Part shown: positions 36,900-48,449 of the stretch, one piece after another
How positions within the stretch are numbered: position 1 is the stretch's first letter
Layout of the letters: every line of letters begins with the position of its first letter
Assembly: GCA_965153355.1 (NCBI GenBank)
Contig: OZ231126.1
Coordinates: 46,996,001-47,060,000 of the forward strand
DNA from: Flaccisagitta enflata
Lineage: Eukaryota; Chaetognatha; Sagittoidea; Aphragmophora
Length of the DNA: 64,000 bases
Reading direction: 5' to 3'
The notes under the pieces: model-generated
What the model was told of the DNA's origin: nothing
Database searches by the model: none
Seen by the model: only the letters and a program-made list of their open reading frames with translations
Position numbers and translations under genes: made by a program

Positions 36900-38880
36900 T
36901 AAACGATTTCTGAAGAGGGTTTGCCTGACCTACAGGACATTAGACTTGATATCTTTCATGACCTTGGAGCTTTTACATCAATTGACCAGTGTCATTTTAG
37001 CATTGATCACATCCTCAAAAATGGATGAAATGTAAATACAACCTTTGGGATAAAGCTTTTTCCAAGCAACTAGATCCCTTTAAAAGACTGAGAACAGGGA
37101 CTAATAATCTAGTTAGCATATTGTAACGTTATGGTAACCTAATAGATAGTCTCCTAAATGTCCATTTTATAGGCACTTTGGTTCATGCCAAGTAGATCAT
37201 TGGTCCATTATTTCAATGGTCAAGACGCTGTTTTGATATGTGCAATGTCCTTGAAGCAATGAGATCATTAAACAACAATTATGGTGGCATCCACTTGACT
37301 ATTTACAGTTTGATCACTATTTTGATCAGCTTTCTCAGCATTTGTCTGTCTTTAAAGGGCCTGCCATTAGAATTCTTATAGGCTGCTACGGAGAGGAATG
37401 GTCTAAACATATCGTTTTCTCATTCCATCTTGACGCCCCAGCAATCAAGAGATGCTTCATGCCATCTAGCCTGTTATGCATCAGAACTCATGAACCAACT
37501 AGTTCTCCAATAGTCTCTCCTCTCAACCAGTGCACGCATTGATAACACTGGATGAGGAGAGACCGTTAATCTCATTAGCATATTGCAGCTCTCTTAGTAC
37601 CTTCTAAGTAGCCAAGTTTTAGAGGCAGGTTGTTTCATCTCATGTAGGGAACTGGTCCACAAGTCCAACAACTGATGTGACAATGATTGGTGCACAATGT
37701 TCTTGAAGCAACTAAATCAGTTGACAGCAACTGAAGCTGCATCCATTTGACTCTTAGCTGTTTGATTATATGTTCAAAAATGATAAACACTGGGGATTTA
37801 GCATAATAAAAAAAAATGACCTTAACACAGTCAGACAGTGAAATTTTCTCTTTGGACACCTCTTACAATCAATATGGTCAACTGGATGGATATTCCCTTG
37901 ACCCAGTCAGCATGATACTTTAAGATTTTATGGAATTGAATCAACCAGTTGTTCCTCAGTCATGTGTTCAATCACTCTTTTCAGTCTGTTCAGGCAACAA
38001 CAGCTTCTTGAAAGATGCAGTAGATGGCTTTGGAGGTATTGCTTTTTCATGCTTCTAGATTACTGAGAACCGAGACCAATAATCTTGTTTGCATATTGCA
38101 GCTCTAAGGTAAACTGATAAATAGTCTCCTGTAAATAAATTTCATAGGTATGTTAATTCCTCCTGAAAAGATCATTAGTCCTTTAGTCTGATGGTCAAGT
38201 AAGTTCCTTGATACGTACAATGTCCCTGGAGCTATCAGCTCATGACGCGCCCATTCAATTCTATAGTTGAACATTATTTTGATAGGCTATTTTAACAATT
38301 GACCATTATCATTTAAATTCTCATTGATTCTGGTTGAAGAGAGTTAGTCCAAAGATAGCTTCTCACCACCAGGTCATGATTAAACTGCTGTTGAAGTAAT
38401 GCTTTCATAGCGAATGGTGTGGGGACTTTCCCGATCTTAACTGGTTGATAAAAGACCATTGACCTTCCTGTTCCATTATGCACATTGCTAACACTGTGTA
38501 TAAAGAAAGGCTGGTAATCTCATTAGCATATTGCAGCTCTAGTGTAACCTGATGAGTTGCTCCTTAAATGGCAGTTCAATAGGCAGGTTGTTACATATCA
38601 TGTAGACAACTGGTTCATAAGTCTATTGATCAAGTCAGAGTTTTGATAAGTGCAATGTCCATGGAGCTATCCAACTGTTTGACAACAATCATAGTGGCAT
38701 CCATTTGGCTCTCCACGGTTTGATAATATCCTCAAAAATGATGCTATCATGGAACAGATGGACAGAGATTACAACCCTGCAGTCAATTGCTAGTGATATA
38801 TGTTGCCTGCAAGTGATTTGCTTGGTTCATCCCAGAATTTGACTGCAATATCATATTTGCTATTGCATACAGAAATTATC
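36900..38880 (+). repeat. Degenerate ~440-510-bp tandem repeat, about four units
   Basis: Similar segments begin near 37090, 37562, 38072 and 38506. Each runs AATCTCATTAGCATATTGCA, GCTCTA..GTAACCTGAT, AGTCTCCT, TTCATAGGCAGGTT, AACTGGTCCA..AGTC, GTGCAATGTCC..GAGCTATC, TTTGACAACAAT, CATCCA.TTGACT. Divergence is high, so the array is old. No frame is conserved across units. Confidence 0.75.
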
Positions 38881-39015
38881 AAAAAATCAGGCAAAGAACT
38901 TGAGTTCTTTTGTAAGACTTAATTTGTTTGGTTGTAAATTCATCTACTCATTTGCAGTCAAATCTTTATCAAGTAGCTGTAAAACATCTGAATGGTGAGC
39001 ACAGCACAAGTAAAA

Positions 39016-39210
39016 AAGGTCGCCCCAAGGGCAATAAGTTGTCAGCAATGCCCGTTGGTGCGGACGGGTGGTCAGGGGTGGAAACACTGTTTTTTTTTTT
39101 CACTTTTCATCTCATGCTCACCAACAGACCGATGGACCGATGGACCGACAGACGGATAAATGGACGGACAGACAAAGCCTGTTATAGAGTCGCTTGTCTG
39201 CAACTAAAAA
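39016..39210 (+). repeat. Hairpin-ended repeat family, flanked by 28-bp direct repeat
   Basis: 5' end AAGGTCGCCCCAAGGGC, then GGTGCGGACGGGTGGTCAGG, a GACCGATGGACCGACAGACG tandem, and hairpin AGTCGC..GCAACT with AAAAA. A 28-bp sequence at 38987-39014 (TCTGAATGGTGAGCACAGCA..) recurs with two mismatches at 39211-39238, immediately after the A-tail. Confidence 0.85.
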
Positions 39211-39239
39211 TCTGAATGGTTAGCACAGCACTAGTAAAC

Positions 39240-39402
39240 AAGGCCGTATACACGGCAGCATTAGTTGGGGATGGGTGGGCAGAAGCGGAAAACCTCAAAA
39301 AAGTGATTAGTGACGGACTGATGGACAGATGGACAGACGGACAGACAGACCAATGGACGGCGCAAAAACTGGCTTAAAGAGTCAAGTGTCTGCGACTAGA
39401 AA
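39240..39402 (+). repeat. Hairpin-ended repeat family, second copy at the same site
   Basis: AAGGCCGTATACACGGC, GGATGGGTGGGCAGAAGCGG, GACGGACTGATGGACAGATG, AGTCAAGTGTCTGCGACTAG. It starts directly after the second copy of the 28-bp direct repeat. Confidence 0.85.
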
Positions 39403-39975
39403 GGTATGTAAGTAATTGATTAATCAAGTCACTTGTAATTTAAAGGCCAAAGATTGTCAAAGGCAAATATTACTGATTTTTTCTTTCTTTGGAACTCGAA
39501 AGGCACCTTGGAATGGGCTGATAAGCTCATCTCATAGTTCATGCCAGCTGCCAAGGGTTTTCCATCTGATTGTGACCGCCAACAGAACAGTTCCCTAAAA
39601 TTATGAAACTTTCTTCTGTGGCACATTTCATCCATCACATTACAACTGCATAAGAGGATGTGATGAACAAAGGAAATGCTTCAAAATGCTAATGAGATTC
39701 AAAATTATTCTTTGCTTAACGATATCAAGGTCTGCTAAAACAGAAGGCAAACTTATTTGCATATTGTAGATGTAACAGTTTTTACTGATCCTGGTTGTTG
39801 CATGACAAAAATGACTAGCCTCAACTCAAGTTATTTATTTGATGCTCATTATGAATAATTTGAGTTAAATTCAGAGGAAAGTTAACCTAATTCTTTTCTG
39901 AAACGATTTATAATGATTATTTTGCGGAGTATGTTTCTTTAGATTCAGAAGACAAAATCAGATTATAAAAAAGAA

Positions 39976-40394
39976 ATAGCGCTTGATGGACAAAACTTTG
40001 CAATATATGTCACTCAGTAATTGATATATGTCATTTTTGCAATATGTGTCACATTAATTCCTTTGACTATATATATTTGATGTACATAGTGATTCATAAA
40101 GGTTAAAGATCATATGTCTCCTCCTAATTTGCATATTGCTGTTGGCCCATTTTTAAACTCTTGTAACTGAATTTGAGTCATTTTCATTTTGTCAAACAAA
40201 GAACATGATATTACAATTCTTGAAGTATTACACCAAGAATAAGAATTTGGAAAAAGGCTATGAGTAAGATTTACTTTGAAAAGTAGAGATCCTGAATTCA
40301 AAAATTGATTGATTTGTATGCAATGAAATCTTTTTGATCAATTTTCATCCTCTGAACTTTTTAATTGCATTTAAATATTTTCTTTCTTTGAACA
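39976..40394. other. Intergenic, nothing recognised
   Basis: A/T-rich. ATATGTCA recurs three times at 40009-40052. TTTGCATATTGCTG at 40129 is another instance of the recurrent octamer motif. Confidence 0.4.
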
Positions 40395-41095
40395 ATTTTA
40401 GCCCTTGTCTTTAGAGGGGTCACATTCCTAGTTGCTGTTGTATTCTTTTGCAAGTCCTAATTTATTTGCAATCAAATCTTTATCAAGAAGCTGTAAAAGA
40501 TCTCAGTGATGAACACAGCACAAGTAAAAAAGGCATGGACATAGTCGATTTATCAAGACCCTTGAGCCGTAGAGTCCATAAGAGGGCAAATGACATTAAT
40601 TTTGTCTTTTTTTTAACTCTCAAAGCATCTTGGGATGGGCTGATAAGCTCATCACATAATTCATGCTGGCTACCAAGCTTTTACCATCAGATTGAGACCA
40701 CAAACAGAACCGTTCCCTAAAATCATAAAATTTTCTTCTGCGGCAAATTTCATCCCTCTCATTACAATTGTGTAAAAGCTTGTGATAGAGAAAAGAAATA
40801 CAACAATATGCTAATGAGATCCAAAATGATTTCTTGCTTAATGACATCATGGTCTGTTAAAACAGAAGACAAACTCATTTACATATTGTAGACATAATTG
40901 TTTTTACTGATCCTGGTTGTTAAATGACAAAAATGACTAGCCTCCACTAAGGTTATTTTTTATTTTATGCTCACTATGAATAACTAAAGATTAACTCACA
41001 GAAACATTAATTAATTTTTCTCCTAAACAATTTGTGAGGAATATTTTGCTGAATATGTTTTTTAGATTTAAAAAAAAAAATCAGACTAAAAAAAT
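40395..41095 (+). repeat. Direct repeat unit B
   Basis: Partner of 38885-39975 without the inserted elements. At the site corresponding to 39016 it reads CACAGCACAAGTAAAAAAGG straight into CATGGACATAGTCG. Confidence 0.85.
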
Positions 41096-41929
41096 GTAAA
41101 TACTGGTTGATGGTTGATTGGTTCCAGAGCATACTGTAACTGAATAGCTTCATGCATGAGACTAACCCCAATAAAACACACTGCCATCTGTATCACTGGT
41201 CTTGCCCAGTCCCATTTCTGTTTGTCCACCCCAAAGAGTTTATTTTTTGGTAATGTGTCTGGCCTTGTTTGAATCTCAGTAGCAATCCCTCTCTTGAAAG
41301 ATTTGCTCATCAGAGTCCTTGAGTCCTTAGTCACATACTAAGCAAATCTTTCCTGATTTTTTATCCTGTTCTTTTGTTTCTGAGACTTGGTTCAGACTGC
41401 AAACAAGAGATGGCAATCACTAACAGAGGAATTTCTTCAACAGTTGTACTGCTGCTGCTTCTGCATCCTTTGCCCAAATAAGGACATTCTTTTGCTGTGG
41501 AGCAACAAGGTTTCAAATGCCTTTTGTTTTTCCTCAAATGCAAAAAGAGACAGAGAGAAAGTACTACTAATGGCCCTCTGTAGGGACAAAAAACCAGGCA
41601 AAAGATCAGTTATCCCAATGTTTGTTTTTGTTGTTTTTGGGGTTACAACAGCAAATCAAAACATTTTCTTCATTGCAGATTAAAGAGTGGCATCAGAGCT
41701 TTCCTCTAAACTATAAAACATGTATGCTAAGATTGATTCTAGCTGTTTAGAAGACAATTTTAACAAATGATCCGTTTTCATCTTTGTTTGTTTGTTTCCC
41801 TATGTAAACAAACACCCAAGAATTTGAACTCTTTAATTTAGACTTTATGAACCATGAGCTCCGCACAGAAACAAACCGCGCGTTTCTAGCTGCTCTAGTT
41901 GCTGAGCTACGTTTTTTGTGAAGACCCGG
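41096..41929. other. Intergenic; unassigned open frames
   Basis: An 82-codon minus frame (41086-41334) and a 98-codon plus frame (41387-41683) have less biased composition than the microsatellite frames, but neither has a recognisable domain or splice context. I do not call them genes. Confidence 0.35.
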
Positions 41930-41931
41930 TA

Positions 41932-42430
41932 TTTAAAGTCATGTAGATCATGATAATGATAGTTGCAGGTCAAAACAATTTGAGCACCTATCTTAAAAAT
42001 TCTTTAAAATTTTTTAAAGTCATGCCATCGCCAAACTGCTAGAGTGAGGGCAATGAAATTTTATGAGCTAAAAAATATGTATTTTGTACATATGCACACC
42101 AAATTTCAGCTCTCTAGCTTTATTAGAAGTAAAGATATAACCGATTTACTTATATGTATAAAAACTGCATTTTTTTGGAAAACAGGTATTTTTGAGAAAA
42201 ATGCACCCAAAAGTAAATCGGCTTTATCTCCGCTTCTGATAAAGCTAGAGAGCTGAAATTTGGTATGAACATGTATAAAATACATATTCTTTTGCTCATG
42301 AAATTTTATTGCCCTGAGGCAGACGGTTTGGCAGTGGCATGGTTTTGAAAATTTTAGATGAATTTTTAGGATAGGTGCTCAAATTTTTTTGACCTGCGCT
42401 TATCATTATCATGACCTACATAACTTTAAA
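41932..42430. mobile_element. Foldback element (499 bp), TA flanks
   Basis: TTTAAAGTCATGTAGATCATG and its approximate inverse CATGACCTACATAACTTTAAA end the element. Arms of ~230 bp include AATTTCAGCTCTCTAGCTTTAT and its inverse. TA at 41930-41931 and 42431-42432. No frame. Confidence 0.75.
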
Positions 42431-43525
<1,095 letters not shown>

Positions 43526-43567
43526 TTTTTTTCTTTTTCTCTTTCTTTCTTTTTCTTTCTCTTTCCT

Positions 43568-43663
<96 letters not shown>

Positions 43664-43665
43664 AT
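43526..43665. repeat. (CTTT)n microsatellite
   Basis: About 140 bp of CTTT immediately upstream of a minus-strand hairpin-ended repeat, i.e. at that repeat's A-tail end. Confidence 0.95.
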
Positions 43666-43698
43666 TTCGACTTTCTTTCTCTTTCTTTCTTTTTTTTA

Positions 43699-43852
43699 AG
43701 TCGCGTGCTACCCGCTATGGCGGTCCGTCGGTCCGTCCGTCGGTCTGTCCGTCCGTCCGTTACACTTTACTTTTTTGGTTTTTTTGCGGTCTTTGGCCTC
43801 ACTGCTCCTGTCCATATGATCAAGCGACCTCAAATACAGCCCCTGCCCACCC
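43699..43852 (-). repeat. Hairpin-ended repeat family, long subtype, 5' truncated
   Basis: The plus strand shows AAGTCGCGTGCTACCCGCT, a GTCCGTCC tandem, ACACTTTACTTTTTTGG, CACTGCTCCTGTCCATATGA, CCTCAAATACAGCCCCTGCC and stops before the AAGGCCGG end. It sits next to a CTTT tract on its tail side. Confidence 0.85.
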
Positions 43853-44205
43853 ACTCTTTCTTTCAGCTTTGTTACTTCGTCAGTGTTACTGTCTGTTTTT
43901 CTTTCCACCCTCCCGTCTGTGACGTGTGTGCGTGTGTGTGTACGTGTGCGTGTGCGTGTGCGTGTTAAAAACCTGACAACTTGTTAAAAACTGATTACCA
44001 ATTATCTGTTGTTTAGAGACTTTTACAAGCTATTACAAAAAAAAGCTATGTGGATTGTTTCACAATCGAGATAAAGAGTGCGAGAATCTGAAAAAAGGTA
44101 AAGACAGAAGCAATTTGTTCTGAGAAGAAAAAAAGAAAATTGCGCGAGACATGTCGCATGAATTAGAAGAGGAAAAAATGAAGCTCAATCCGAGATACTG
44201 GCTAC

Positions 44206-44207
<2 letters not shown>
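43853..44207. other. Intergenic; short (GT)n
   Basis: GTGTGCGTG-type dinucleotides at 43926-43965; otherwise nothing supported. Confidence 0.45.
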
Positions 44208-44241
<34 letters not shown>

Positions 44242-44262
44242 ACACACACACACACACACACA
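44208..44262. repeat. (AG)n-(AC)n compound microsatellite
   Basis: AG dinucleotides change directly to AC, abutting the start of a hairpin-ended repeat fragment. Confidence 0.9.
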
Positions 44263-44265
44263 ATA

Positions 44266-44394
44266 AGACGGGTGGGCAGGGGCGAAAATGCGCGTTTTGA
44301 TAATTTTTAACTCGCTCATTACTGACCGAATGACGGATGGACGAACTAACGGACGGACAAAGCCTTTTTTAGTCGCTTTTTCGCGTCTAAAAGA
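44266..44394 (+). repeat. Hairpin-ended repeat family, 5' truncated
   Basis: GACGGGTGGGCAGGGGCGAA, AATGCGCGTTTTGAT, a GACGGATGGACGAACTAACG tandem, CAAAGCCTTTTTT, AGTCGCTTTTTCGCGTCTAA. A damaged hairpin, then A-rich. Confidence 0.85.
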
Positions 44395-44437
44395 CAAACT
44401 TGAGGGATAGACTGGCCGAACGCGCAGAAAAGGAAAG

Positions 44438-44580
<143 letters not shown>

Positions 44581-45083
44581 GAAAAAAAGCAAGCAAGAAC
44601 TAAGAGAAAGAAAAAACACAAACCGTCGGTGAATATACTGTTTACTTAAAAATGAAAAGGAGTAATTGTTATCACAAAGTGATCCTCTTCTCTTCGTTAA
44701 ACATATAATCGCCCCGTGTTGAATTTCGACGGTGAACAAGAAATTGAGCCAAGGCTTGGAGAAGATTATAATTCGTAGTACATAATCAAAGATAAACATT
44801 TGTTAAGATACATAAATTTTGTATTGAATATTACTAGGAGTGATAACAAACAATTTTTGAATTAATCATCGTTGGTCAGTTAATTTAGATCATTAATCAC
44901 CGTTAATCGTTAATTTTTAGCTAATTTTACAACAATGAAAGCTAATATATAACTCCTGACTACAATACCAACAATGAAAAAAAAACATCTTTTCCTTGTT
45001 GATACACAGCTATCAAAGTCAGGTGCAGAAGGGCTTGGGCAACCTGCAAAAAAAAAGAGAGAAAAAGAAAGGGAGAAAGAAAA

Positions 45084-45135
<52 letters not shown>

Positions 45136-45600
45136 AAAAAGAAGGAGGAAAGAAGGAAGAAAGAAGGAAGAAAGAAAAAATACAACGAAAAAAAAAGTAA
45201 TATAACGAAACTTGAGACAAAATCAATGACAAAGACTAAAAACAAAATAAAGATAGAAAGAAAGAAAGGAAGAGAGAAACAGAAAGAAATAAAGAATGAA
45301 GGGAAGAGAGAAATATAAAGAAGCAATGGCAAAGGACGCTTAATAATTTTGTATCAGCGACCAATTGCGTTGGTAAAGATGCAAAAAAAAGTCACATTTC
45401 AGTTTTGAGTTGGGATCATGATTAACGATTAAATTCTTTTAACTTGTTTGATAATTAATTTGCTAATTGATCGTTAATTAATCGTTAATTAATAACGATT
45501 ATACATCCCTAAATATTACGTAACTTTTTGTCAACAAAATTCATCAATTTTCCACGACACTGGTGATTGATTGATGCAGCGGAAAAACAAGTAACACGGG
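44581..45600. other. Intergenic; (AAAG)n at 45080-45140 and ATTAATCG-rich stretches
   Basis: Purine-rich AAAG/AAGG tract near 45050-45310. Stretches at 44865-44925 and 45420-45500 are both rich in GTTAATCGTTAATT motifs and may be the ends of a decayed element of about 640 bp; I could not fix its boundaries. Confidence 0.5.
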
Positions 45601-45608
45601 CCCCCCTC

Positions 45609-45658
45609 CACACACACACACGCATGCACGCACCCACCCACACACACGCAGCTGTGTG

Positions 45659-45701
<43 letters not shown>

Positions 45702-45845
45702 TAAGTAGTGATAAGTAATAACCGCGGCTTCTTAACTGAGCATTATTTTCGCACTTTCCAACACGATCATTACAACAAAATTCATCACACACACACGCAT
45801 GCACGCACCCACCCACCCACATACACACACACACACAGCTGTGTG

Positions 45846-45910
<65 letters not shown>

Positions 45911-45972
45911 TAAGAAATAACCGCGGCTTCTTAACTGAGCATTATTTTCGCACTTTCCAACACGATCATTAC
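45609..45972 (+). repeat. Tandem duplication around (CA)n tracts, two units
   Basis: Unit 1 (45609-45784) and unit 2 (45790-45972) each run GCATGCACGCACCCACCCA, AGCTGTGTGTCAC, (CA)n, CTAATAAG, ACCGCGGCTTCTTAACTGAG, CACTTTCCAACACGATCATT. The CA tract is longer in unit 2. Confidence 0.9.
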
Positions 45973-46038
45973 CGACGGGCCGACGGAGCGACGGATGGAT
46001 GGACGGACGGATGGACGGACGAAGCCGGCGACTAAAAG
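45940..46038 (+). repeat. Hairpin-ended repeat family, 3' fragment
   Basis: TTTTCGCACTTTCCAACACG, a GACGGACGGATGGACGGACG tandem, GAAGCCGGCGACTAAAAG. Only the right half of the hairpin remains. Confidence 0.7.
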
Positions 46039-46142
46039 TAAAAGGCATCATTGAAGTGAATGAGAGTGGAAACTGGCAATCATCAGGAGGAGGTATGGAA
46101 TCATAATCACAGTAAAATAAATCTAGTCAAAGGCACCTGATA

Positions 46143-47898
46143 CAGTGGGGTTCGTGGAATAACAGCCTAAACTGGAGGAAGTTATTTAAGTGTCTTAATT
46201 TCATTTGATAAACTTGATATTTGGAATATAAGTTGTTCACTTGATGCTTTTGTCCCTGAGTTTATTGGTTGCTATGGAAACTAAAATTATTTTTTTGAAC
46301 ATTTATAACAACTAGAATATCAATATTTTGACAAATATTATCAGGGAACATTGCTCAGAATAAAATTTGCTACATCTTTCCCACAGTATGTCCTGTAAGA
46401 ATATTGCTCGTTTAGCCGTTGCTAGGAAGCATTATTTAGCTAATATCTTTCAGAAAAAGAGGAAAATAAAAAGTAATTGAGTTGGTCTACTTTCCACCAG
46501 CCTCTAGACTAATTTGAGGGCGGGGAATCTGATGGTGAGGTCAAAAATGGTCTAGGACAAGGATTTATGAGTGAGACCCCGACCTGACTGTGCATTAGCT
46601 TGTACTTAAATGACTAAAATCAGAATTCTACAAGTAGCTCTTGTTGTGGGGCTGTCTTGGGCTTCTAATGGCATCAATTTTGGTCTGAAAAATTTGCATC
46701 TTGCTGTCCGTGCCTTACCTTGAATTTTCCTTCAGCCTATAGGAAACCAAAAATTTCAAAGTGTTTAAATCTCTGTTTTGACTGCAGATTTAAAATCTGC
46801 AGAAAAAACTGTTAATTGAAAGTGCTTTCCTTTTCAATATTCCGGGATCATAGTCAAATGTCTTAAAGATATAAAAGATTCGGCGATTTTACATATAAAT
46901 AAAAAGAAAAGTTTTAAACTTTGACACTTATTTTGAGCACCTTCTAGTTGGAATATTGAAAAAAGGAAAGCACTTTCAATTAATAGTTTTTTCTGCAGAT
47001 TTCAAATCTACAGTCAAAACAGAGATTTAAGCACTTTGAAATTTTTGGTTTCCCATAGGCTGAAGGAAAATTCAAGGTAAGGCGCGGACAGCAAGATGCA
47101 ATTTTTTCAGACCAAAAGTGATGTCATTGGAAGCCCAAGACAGCCCCACAATAAGAACTACTTGTGGAGTTCTGATTTTATTGTTTATTGTCATTTCGGT
47201 ACAAGCTACTGTGCATAATAACATTTTTTTCACATTTTGCTAGTACATGGAGACCGTTGGTCTTTTGTGGCTCAAGGTTGCACTCAAAATTCCTCAAAAA
47301 AGCTAAAGAGGGCTTGCCTCCTTGATAAACTACAGACAAAAGACAAAAGGGAATGCAAACAAAGACTGGGACTGCATTTTTACACATTCAAAAAGCCAAA
47401 AATGGTCAAAAATGTGCAAAATGTCCAGTGCGGGGCCTAGATTCTCATTCAAGTCCAGGTCTTACTCATAAATCTTTATCCTGGACCATTTTTGACCTCA
47501 CCATTGGATTTCCCACCCTCAAATTAGTCTAGAGCCTGGTGGAAAGCAGACCAGCTCATATTTTGTGATTTCTGGAAGATATTAATCATTTAGCGGTTGC
47601 TAGGTGTGATGCCCCCTAGCAACGGCCAAACATGCAATATTCTTACAGAACGTACAGTGGGAAAGTTGTAGCAAATTTAATTTTGGGTAATGTTCCCTGA
47701 CAATATTTCTCAGAATATTGATATTTCAGTAGTTATAAATGTTTGAAAAAATAATTTTGGTTTCCATAACAACCGAAAAACTCAGGGACAAAAGCATCAA
47801 GTGAACAACTTATATTTCAAGTATCAAGTTTGTCAAATGAAATTAAGACACTTAAATACCTTCCTCCAGTTTGGGCTGTTATTCCACGAACCCCACTG
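46143..47898. mobile_element. Foldback element with TA target (1756 bp), carrying a nested MITE
   Basis: CAGTGGGGTTCGTGGAATAA and TTATTCCACGAACCCCACTG are inverted termini flanked by TA (46141-46142, 47899-47900). Inverted arms of ~450 bp share GTCCCTGAGTTT..GGTTG and GTTGCTAGG motifs. The CAGTG start and TA target are typical of Tc1/mariner derivatives. No transposase frame. A separate 613-bp element is inserted at 46596. Its right end lies only 24 bp from the start of the right duplication arm. Confidence 0.88.
46596..47208. mobile_element. Foldback MITE, hAT-like, copy 2 (613 bp), nested
   Basis: Same family as 8730-9373: termini TAGCTTGTACTTAAATGAC and GTCATTTCGGTACAAGCTA. Flanks carry the 8-bp duplication CTGTGCAT at 46588-46595 and 47209-47216. 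The central ~110 bp is in the opposite orientation to copy 1, as expected if the whole element inserted the other way round. Confidence 0.92.
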
Positions 47899-47922
47899 TA
47901 CATGATGGCAATTTAAGGGGGA

Positions 47923-48352
47923 TTAGCCACGCCAATCACGCCGGGTTCGATGACCTTTTACGCATCGACGCCTTTGACGTTTTACGCTACGGCAGGTGGC
48001 GTAACACAGCATCAGTTTCAACAGCACACGGCGCCGTTTCAGCAGCAACAACAGCATCAGCAGCCGACGCTGAGTTACACTTTTGCACCGGCCATAAACG
48101 GTCTCCACAATCACAATGGAAATGCTCAACACGGCATTGTAGCGGCGAACGTTGGTGCCGTTCCTCACAGCGGTGTCGTGACGTACGCCGCTACAACAGC
48201 GCCAGCTGCGACGGCGGCGGCAGCGACTACTACGGCCTCTGCGCAAACCTCTGTGGCTGCCTCTAAACATTGCCCTCAAATAGTCGGCCATGCAGCCCCC
48301 GTAGACGCTGCTCAATCATCTTGTAAATCGACGATTGAAATAGTTAACCATC

Positions 48353-48449
<97 letters not shown>

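Larger units (their letters stand above)
38885..39975 (+). repeat. Direct repeat unit A (partner at 40395-41095)
   Basis: Aligns with 40395-41095 (CAAATCTTTATCAAG.AGCTG, CACAGCACAAGTAAAA, GGGCTGATAAGCTCATC, CAACAGAAC.GTTCCCTAAAA, CTGATCCTGGTTGTT). Unit A carries ~400 bp of inserted hairpin-ended repeats at 39016-39402 that unit B lacks. Confidence 0.85.

Noticed and set aside
41086-41683. Two non-repetitive frames of 82 and 98 codons
   Set aside because: No domain, no splice context and overlap with a diverged direct repeat; chance frames in A/T-rich DNA remain more likely.
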